A stretch of 34,601 nt of DNA from Corallococcus carmarthensis (GTDB lineage Bacteria > Myxococcota > Myxococcia > Myxococcales > Myxococcaceae): assembly GCF_003611695.1 (NCBI RefSeq), contig NZ_RAWE01000095.1, positions 1 to 34,601 on the forward strand, given 5' to 3'. Position numbers and translations under genes: made by a program. A model generated the notes under the pieces. That model made no database searches, was not told where the DNA came from, and saw only the letters and a list, made by a program, of their open reading frames with translations. Numbering within the stretch: position 1 is the first letter of the stretch; each line of letters opens with the position of its first letter. Positions 30,575 to 34,601 of the stretch are shown here, piece after piece.

Positions 30575-32134
30575 TCAAGTACCGGCATCGGGAGGGGCCT
30601 CCGGTTCCTGGTAGGCGCGGTGCTGTCTGCGCCTTTCGCTGATGCCGCTCTCCGCCGTCTGCGCGGAGCACACCTCGTACAGCAGGGCGCGCTTGCCGGG
30701 GCGCTTTCGCAGGATGCGGCCCAGGCGCTGCACGTGTTCGCGCACGCTGCCGCTGCCGCTGAGGACCACGCCCACGCGCGCGTCGGGCACGTCCACGCCT
30801 TCGTTGAGCACCCGGGAGGTGAGCAGCACCGGCAGCTCCGCGCTGGCGAACGCGGCCAGCAGGGCCTTGCGCTCCGGCAGGGGCGTGTGGTGCGTGAGCG
30901 CGGGAAGGAGCAGCTTCCGCGCCAGCGTGTAGACCGTCTCGTTGTCGTCCGTGAAGACGATGGCGCGGTCCTCGCGGTGCTCCAGCAATATCTTCCAGAG
31001 CGCGTCCAGCTTGCCGCTGGAGGTGAGCGCGATGCGGCGCTGCTCCCGGTAGCCCCGGTAGGCCGCGCGGCCTTCGTCGCTGCGCTGGCTCTGCGCCAGG
31101 AAGCGCGCCCAACCCTCCGGTGAAGCGAGCGGCACGCCCAGCTTCCGCACGAATGTGAGGTAGCGGCCTCGCGCCTCGTCGTAGCGCGTCTTCTCGTCGG
31201 GCGTCAGCGGCACCTCGATGCGGCGGACCTCGTAGGGCGCCAGGTACTGGCCCTGGAGCTCGTCGATGCCGGTGCGGTGCACCAGCGGCCCCAGCAGCTC
31301 CTCGCACACGCGCTCGCCACCGTCCGCGCGCTCCAGCGTCGCGGTGAGTCCCAGCCGGTAGGGCGCGAGCGTCCCCTCCGCGATGAAGCGATAGCTGGGC
31401 GCGGGCAGGTGGTGGCACTCGTCGCAGATGAGCAGGCCGAAGCGGTTGCCCGTGAACTCCATCTGCATCGCCGCGGAGTCGTACGTCGTCACCGTGAGCG
31501 TCTGCCGGTCGTTGACGCCGCCGCCCACCATGCCCACCGGGCCGGAGAAGTGCTTCGCCAGCACGCCCTGCCACTGCGCCATCAGGTCCAGCGTGGGCAC
31601 CACCACCAGCGTGGGCCGCTTCACCCACGCGATGGCCAGCACCGCCAGCAGTGTCTTGCCCGCGCCCGTGGGCAGCTCCACCAGCCCCCGGCCACCCGCG
31701 CGCGTCCAGGCCTCCAGCGCCGCGCGCTGATGCGGAAACGGTTCGATGGGCACCGTGAGCGGCAGTTCCACCGGCTCGAAGCGCTTCGCGCGGTCTTCGT
31801 AGGGCAGCCCGCATTCGCGCAGGCGCAGGACGACGTCGCGGTAGTGCAGCGCGGGAGCGCGGAAGACGCCCGTTCGCCCGTCCTTCTGGAAGAGCGCGTG
31901 CAGGCGCTCGTCGTCAGGCAGCGTCGGGGCCACCAGCGTGCCGCTGTCGTAGTGCAGCTCGGTGAGGGGGATGGGCAGGGGCTCGATGGCGGACGCTCGG
32001 GACGCGAAGAACCGACGTGGGAGGAGACTCGCGCAGGAAGGGAAGTAGCGGGTTGGAAGGCGCTCCGCCACTCTGGCCCGCACGGCGGGAAGAAGCCACG
32101 GGCGCGGACGATCGGCTGCCTGGAGGCACTGCAT
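30575..32134 (-). CDS. XPB/Rad25-family DNA helicase (superfamily 2)
   Basis: ATP-dependent DNA translocase with the motifs LPTGAGKT (Walker A), ICDECHH (motif II), LTATLERADG (III), SRVLNEGVDVPDA (V) and QRLGRILRKRPGKRA (VI). The N-terminal segment before the helicase core (LTELHYDSGTLVAPTLP, VLRLRECGLPYEDRAKRFEP) resembles bacterial XPB damage-recognition regions. The insert RSDEGRAAYRGYREQRRIAL occupies the thumb-like position. The start is uncertain: ATG 32134 (519 residues) is chosen because the frame further upstream runs into the divergent receiver gene, but a later GTG near 32070 would still include all homologous sequence. Pairing with the Bax1-like nuclease 33 bp downstream supports an XPB-nuclease repair unit, as known from archaea. 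Confidence 0.9.
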   Translation of the reverse strand: MQCLQAADRPRPWLLPAVRARVAERLPTRYFPSCASLLPRRFFASRASAIEPLPIPLTELHYDSGTLVAPTLPDDERLHALFQKDGRTGVFRAPALHYRDVVLRLRECGLPYEDRAKRFEPVELPLTVPIEPFPHQRAALEAWTRAGGRGLVELPTGAGKTLLAVLAIAWVKRPTLVVVPTLDLMAQWQGVLAKHFSGPVGMVGGGVNDRQTLTVTTYDSAAMQMEFTGNRFGLLICDECHHLPAPSYRFIAEGTLAPYRLGLTATLERADGGERVCEELLGPLVHRTGIDELQGQYLAPYEVRRIEVPLTPDEKTRYDEARGRYLTFVRKLGVPLASPEGWARFLAQSQRSDEGRAAYRGYREQRRIALTSSGKLDALWKILLEHREDRAIVFTDDNETVYTLARKLLLPALTHHTPLPERKALLAAFASAELPVLLTSRVLNEGVDVPDARVGVVLSGSGSVREHVQRLGRILRKRPGKRALLYEVCSAQTAESGISERRRQHRAYQEPEAPPDAGT

Positions 32135-32273
32135 GCCTTCTGGACGCGGGACGGATTGCTTTGGTGGGGGGCAGGGCGTTACCTGCTCAATCCATGCCCT
32201 GGACCCGCCCCGCCGCTGCTCGCCGTGTTCCGCTCGCCGGCTGGAGGCCCGTGTCCTTCCGGGCTTCGCGCTG

Positions 32274-32681
32274 ATGCGGGTCCTGGTCGTCAGCCCGCAT
32301 CCGGCATCCCGCGCGCTGCTCAGCCGCTTCCTGGACGCGGAGCCCGACATCGAGGTCTCCGCCACGGGTGAGCCCGATGACGCCTTCGCCTCCATCGCGG
32401 AGAACAAGCCCGCGCTGGTGGTGGTGGATCTGCGCCGCCCGGACGAGGATCACCCGCTGTTCCTGGGGCTCTTGCGCAAGCGGCACCCGTCGCTGCCGGT
32501 CATCTCGCTGGTGCCCGGCCGGCTGCGCATCTTCGACGGCCGCTCCGAGCGCGTTCGCGAAGCCCACGGCGACACCGCGGAGGCGCTGCACCACCTGATC
32601 GGGTCGGTGCTCCAAGCCACGCGCGACCTGCTGGCCCAGCACCTGCTGCGGATGTTGCGCCCGCCGGTGGGCCGGGCCTGA
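32274..32681 (+). CDS. Receiver-like protein with degenerate acidic pocket
   Basis: A 135-residue protein with the receiver layout: MRVLVVSPHPASRALLSRFL, then ALVVVDLRRPDEDHPLF with D52 at the phospho-acceptor position (D-x-x-x-P), then HPSLPVISLVPGRL. The usual acidic pair after strand 1 is replaced by Ser-Pro (VVSPHP), and no conserved Lys-Pro follows, so Mg2+ binding and phosphorylation are doubtful. A C-terminal helix extension (ALHHLIGSVLQATRDLLAQHLLRML) may dimerise. Start ATG 32274 fits the domain; RBS weak. Divergent from the XPB gene and convergent with the beta-barrel gene 12 bp away. Confidence 0.75.
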   Translation: MRVLVVSPHPASRALLSRFLDAEPDIEVSATGEPDDAFASIAENKPALVVVDLRRPDEDHPLFLGLLRKRHPSLPVISLVPGRLRIFDGRSERVREAHGDTAEALHHLIGSVLQATRDLLAQHLLRMLRPPVGRA

Positions 32682-32693
32682 GATGCCGCGAGA

Positions 32694-33305
32694 CTACAGG
32701 CGCAGCCGGTAGCCCACGGCCACGAGCACCGCGCCCGCGTTCACGTCACCGGTGGTGAGAAAGTCCACCGGCGCGAAGTGGTACTTCGCCTCCAGGAAGG
32801 CGCCGCCCGGACCCAGCGGCAGCTCCGCGCCCACGAGCGCCTGGAAGCCCAGCCCGCCGCCACTCTCCGACGCGGTGCTGTCGAACGACTCCACCGTCGC
32901 GCGGTGCAGGTACAGGCCGGGGCCCGCGCCCAAGTAGGGCGTGAGCGGCCCGAGTGCGCGGGGGAAGCGGAACACGGCGGACAGCTGGATGGCCACCTCC
33001 CGCTCGGCGAGCGTGTACGGCGACTCGATGGGCTGGCCCAGGTTGTCGAGCTGGGGTCCGCGCAGGGTCCCCGACGTGGAGGGCCGGTAGTAGTTCACCT
33101 CCAACACCAGCGCGAGGCGCCGCTGGAGCAGGGGCGTGAGGTAGCCCACCTCGCCGCCCAGGAAGAGGTCACCCCCGAGCGAGGTGACGGGCTTGATGAA
33201 GCCCACCTTGGGCGCGATGAAGAAGGGGCCTTCCCGGTCCTTCTTGTTGGCGTTGGAGGGGGCGGCGGCCAGCGCCGCGGCAGCGAGCAGGGCGAGGGCG
33301 TTCAT
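32694..33305 (-). CDS. Outer-membrane beta-barrel protein
   Basis: A 203-residue protein with a signal peptide (MNALALLAAAALAAAPSNA) and alternating hydrophobic/polar strands typical of small 8-stranded barrels: FFIAPKVGFIKPV, LFLGGEVGYLTPLL, RLALVLEVNYYRPS, VAIQLSAVFRFP, LTPYLGAGPGLYLHRATV, GLGFQALVGAELPLG, GAFLEAKYHFAPVDFL and a last strand AVLVAVGYRLRL. The C-terminal residue is Leu rather than the favoured Phe. Its ATG overlaps the stop of the upstream lipoprotein gene (ATGA), so the two are translationally coupled and may act together at the outer membrane. Confidence 0.85.
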   Translation of the reverse strand: MNALALLAAAALAAAPSNANKKDREGPFFIAPKVGFIKPVTSLGGDLFLGGEVGYLTPLLQRRLALVLEVNYYRPSTSGTLRGPQLDNLGQPIESPYTLAEREVAIQLSAVFRFPRALGPLTPYLGAGPGLYLHRATVESFDSTASESGGGLGFQALVGAELPLGPGGAFLEAKYHFAPVDFLTTGDVNAGAVLVAVGYRLRL

Positions 33306-34378
33306 GGGGAGACGGTGAAGCCGGAGGACGCGGGGATGGTTCCGAAGGCGCCGCTGGGGTCCGTGACGATGAGCCCGTAGGTGCCGGGCACGATGCCGCC
33401 GGGACACGTGGGATCCGTGACGGGCCGCGTGTCGAAGCCGGAGCACGTGGGCACGGTCGCCTTGAGCTGCGTCGCGGAGACGTAGGCCACGTCGTACAGC
33501 GGGATGTTCACCGTCTGGCCCGGGTCCGTCTTCACGGGCGCGACGAGGTACACGTCGTGGGAGCCGGGCGTGAAGGCCGCCCCGGCGCTGGTCAGCGTGA
33601 CGGCCCTGTCGCTGCCGGCGGGGCCGCTGGAGGGCGACACGGAGAGGGTGCCCAGCGGCGCATAGGCGACGGTGAGCGCCTGGGGCCGGGTGACGGCGCA
33701 GCCCTCGGGGTTGGTGAGGGTGATGGCGTAGGTGCCTTCCGGCGTCGCGGGGGGCACCTCGGTTTCGATGCGCGTGTCGGAGACGACGGTGAGGGTGAAG
33801 AGGGGCTGGTCCTCTTCGCCCGCGCGCTGCAGGACGATGAGCGGCAGCGCGTCCGAGCGGAAGCCGCTGCCTTCGATGACGAGGGGGCTGCCGGCGCTGT
33901 AGTGGAAGCCCTGGGGCGCGGTGATGCTCGTGATGACCGGTGGCGGCACGACGCGCAGGGCGTCCTCGAGCTCGGCGGTGCCCCCGAGGGGGTTCGTCAC
34001 GGAGACGGTATAGGCGCCAGGTGCGAGCGTGCTCGACGGCGTGGTGTCGCGGGTGGGCAGATCCATCCGCATGAGTTCGGTGCGCGCGAAGAAGAGGTGG
34101 TCGGCGGGCAGCGTGTAGTCGCTCGGGCCGCTCAGCGAGACCTGGGGCAGCTCCACCGAGGGCGTGTCGGTGAGCGCGTCGCGAGGCATGGGGGTGAAGC
34201 GGCTGCCGAGGAGCTCCAGGCGCCATCCTGCGGTGCCGCCCCCGGCGTTGCAGACGCGCGCGGGGGTGACGAGCCGTTGCAGCGGATTGATGAGGCCCTC
34301 GAGCTTCGGGGGGGTGCCTTCGGTCGATTCGGAGCAGGCGACCAGGCTGAGCAGTGCGGCGGCGACCGGAAGGCGCAC
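33302..34378 (-). CDS. Lipoprotein with IPT/TIG-like repeats
   Basis: A 358-residue predicted lipoprotein. I choose the GTG at 34378 because a consensus GGAGGA lies 5 nt upstream and the product then begins with a clean lipoprotein signal (MRLPVAAALLSLVACSES, lipobox LVAC). Two upstream in-frame ATGs (34393, 34390) would place that RBS inside the gene. The mature part is beta-rich with at least three Ig-like IPT/TIG-type units: PGAYTVSVTNPLGGTAEL, PPVITSITAPQGFHYSAG with PEGTYAITLTNPEG, and TLSVSPSSGPAGSDRAVTLTS with PGTYGLIVTDPSGAFG. Several paired cysteines suit an oxidising compartment. The function is unknown; it may be a surface adhesion or scaffold protein coupled to the beta-barrel gene. 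Confidence 0.8.
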   Translation of the reverse strand: MRLPVAAALLSLVACSESTEGTPPKLEGLINPLQRLVTPARVCNAGGGTAGWRLELLGSRFTPMPRDALTDTPSVELPQVSLSGPSDYTLPADHLFFARTELMRMDLPTRDTTPSSTLAPGAYTVSVTNPLGGTAELEDALRVVPPPVITSITAPQGFHYSAGSPLVIEGSGFRSDALPLIVLQRAGEEDQPLFTLTVVSDTRIETEVPPATPEGTYAITLTNPEGCAVTRPQALTVAYAPLGTLSVSPSSGPAGSDRAVTLTSAGAAFTPGSHDVYLVAPVKTDPGQTVNIPLYDVAYVSATQLKATVPTCSGFDTRPVTDPTCPGGIVPGTYGLIVTDPSGAFGTIPASSGFTVSP

Positions 34379-34601
34379 GGGTTCCTCCATCATCCCGTCA
34401 ACAAGGCTGTCACACGTTAGGCCGGGGCCCGGGAGGGTCAGGAGTTTTTTCCGGCTCCGCGCCCACAGCGCGGGTGGTTCTGCTGGGCTGGGTGATTCAA
34501 GTCGCTGATATTACAGGGGAATATGGCTGTGAGCAGCGTCGGCACGGCGAATGCTTAGGCACCACGGCAGCAGGGACGGGCAGCACGGTGGGGGGATGGA
34601 G
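34379..34601. other. Right-edge intergenic sequence
   Basis: No gene is supported in these 223 bp. The segment 34430-34530 is less GC-rich (a TTTTTT run at 34444-34449 and GATATTACAGGGGAATATGG at 34506-34525) and probably holds the lipoprotein promoter and perhaps one for a gene beyond the window. Confidence 0.4.

Noticed and set aside
32135-32407. Longer N-terminus for the XPB helicase reaching 32407
   Set aside because: It would run through the start and first 45 codons of the divergent receiver gene, and the added peptide is Ser/Arg-rich without homology.
1-34601. tRNA, rRNA, riboswitch, integrase, transposase or toxin-antitoxin genes
   Set aside because: None was recognised by reading both strands; a covariance-model search would be needed to exclude small RNAs.

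Overview
The window is very GC-rich, densely packed bacterial DNA. Third-codon-position GC is high, the opposite strand carries many spurious Arg/His/Ala-rich open frames, and the gene content is typical of a predatory or fruiting deltaproteobacterium: a Ser/Thr-kinase-type TPR tail, an NRPS-like reductase, an M4 protease with PPC domains, stand-alone receivers and many hypothetical lipoproteins. The best guess is a member of the Myxococcota, family Myxococcaceae (Corallococcus/Myxococcus-like). No rRNA, tRNA, CRISPR array, insertion sequence or phage gene was seen. The window looks chromosomal, without obvious islands.

Layout, left to right. (1) 1-1.63 kb: 3' part of a TPR protein, probably the tail of a Ser/Thr kinase, followed by decayed copies of its own 3' end. 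(2) 1.8-3.2 kb: single-chain L-serine dehydratase, reverse strand. (3) 3.4-9.9 kb: a reverse-strand gene series that may be one operon: VOC protein, unknown protein with three WxxDF motifs in a disordered tail, two tandem vWA proteins with His/acidic tails, and a P1B-4-like metal ATPase with a 23-histidine N-terminus. This is the best candidate in the window for an undescribed system. (4) 10.1-11.9 kb: LemA-like plus TPM-domain pair with an extreme Ser-rich tail. (5) 12.0-13.9 kb: AI-2E/PerM family transporter and ribose-5-phosphate isomerase A. (6) 13.9-15.7 kb: MocA-like and XdhC-like molybdenum-cofactor maturation pair, reverse strand. (7) 16.0-17.2 kb: secreted-type endonuclease/exonuclease/phosphatase family protein. 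(8) 17.3-20.3 kb: stand-alone NRPS-like adenylation-carrier-reductase enzyme with a Phe-like specificity code, divergent from a small unknown gene. (9) 21.1-22.1 kb: quinone-oxidoreductase-type MDR enzyme. (10) 22.4-24.7 kb: M4 metalloprotease lipoprotein ending in a strong terminator. (11) 24.8-27.5 kb: tandem DUF418 membrane proteins sharing a 195-bp identical block. (12) 27.5-29.3 kb: metallophosphoesterase, a pseudo-receiver and a divergent HTH regulator. (13) 29.3-32.1 kb: Bax1-like (DUF790) nuclease with an XPB-family helicase, a DNA-repair pair. (14) 32.3-34.4 kb: degenerate receiver, outer-membrane beta-barrel protein and IPT/TIG-like lipoprotein.

Most functional units are two-gene operons with tight or overlapping junctions (1-nt overlap at 7091, 7-nt at 10702, 4-nt at 33302) separated by convergent or divergent boundaries. 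Only two stretches above 300 bp lack genes (20271-20660 and 22071-22432). Both are comparatively AT-rich and hold short palindromes that could be operators.
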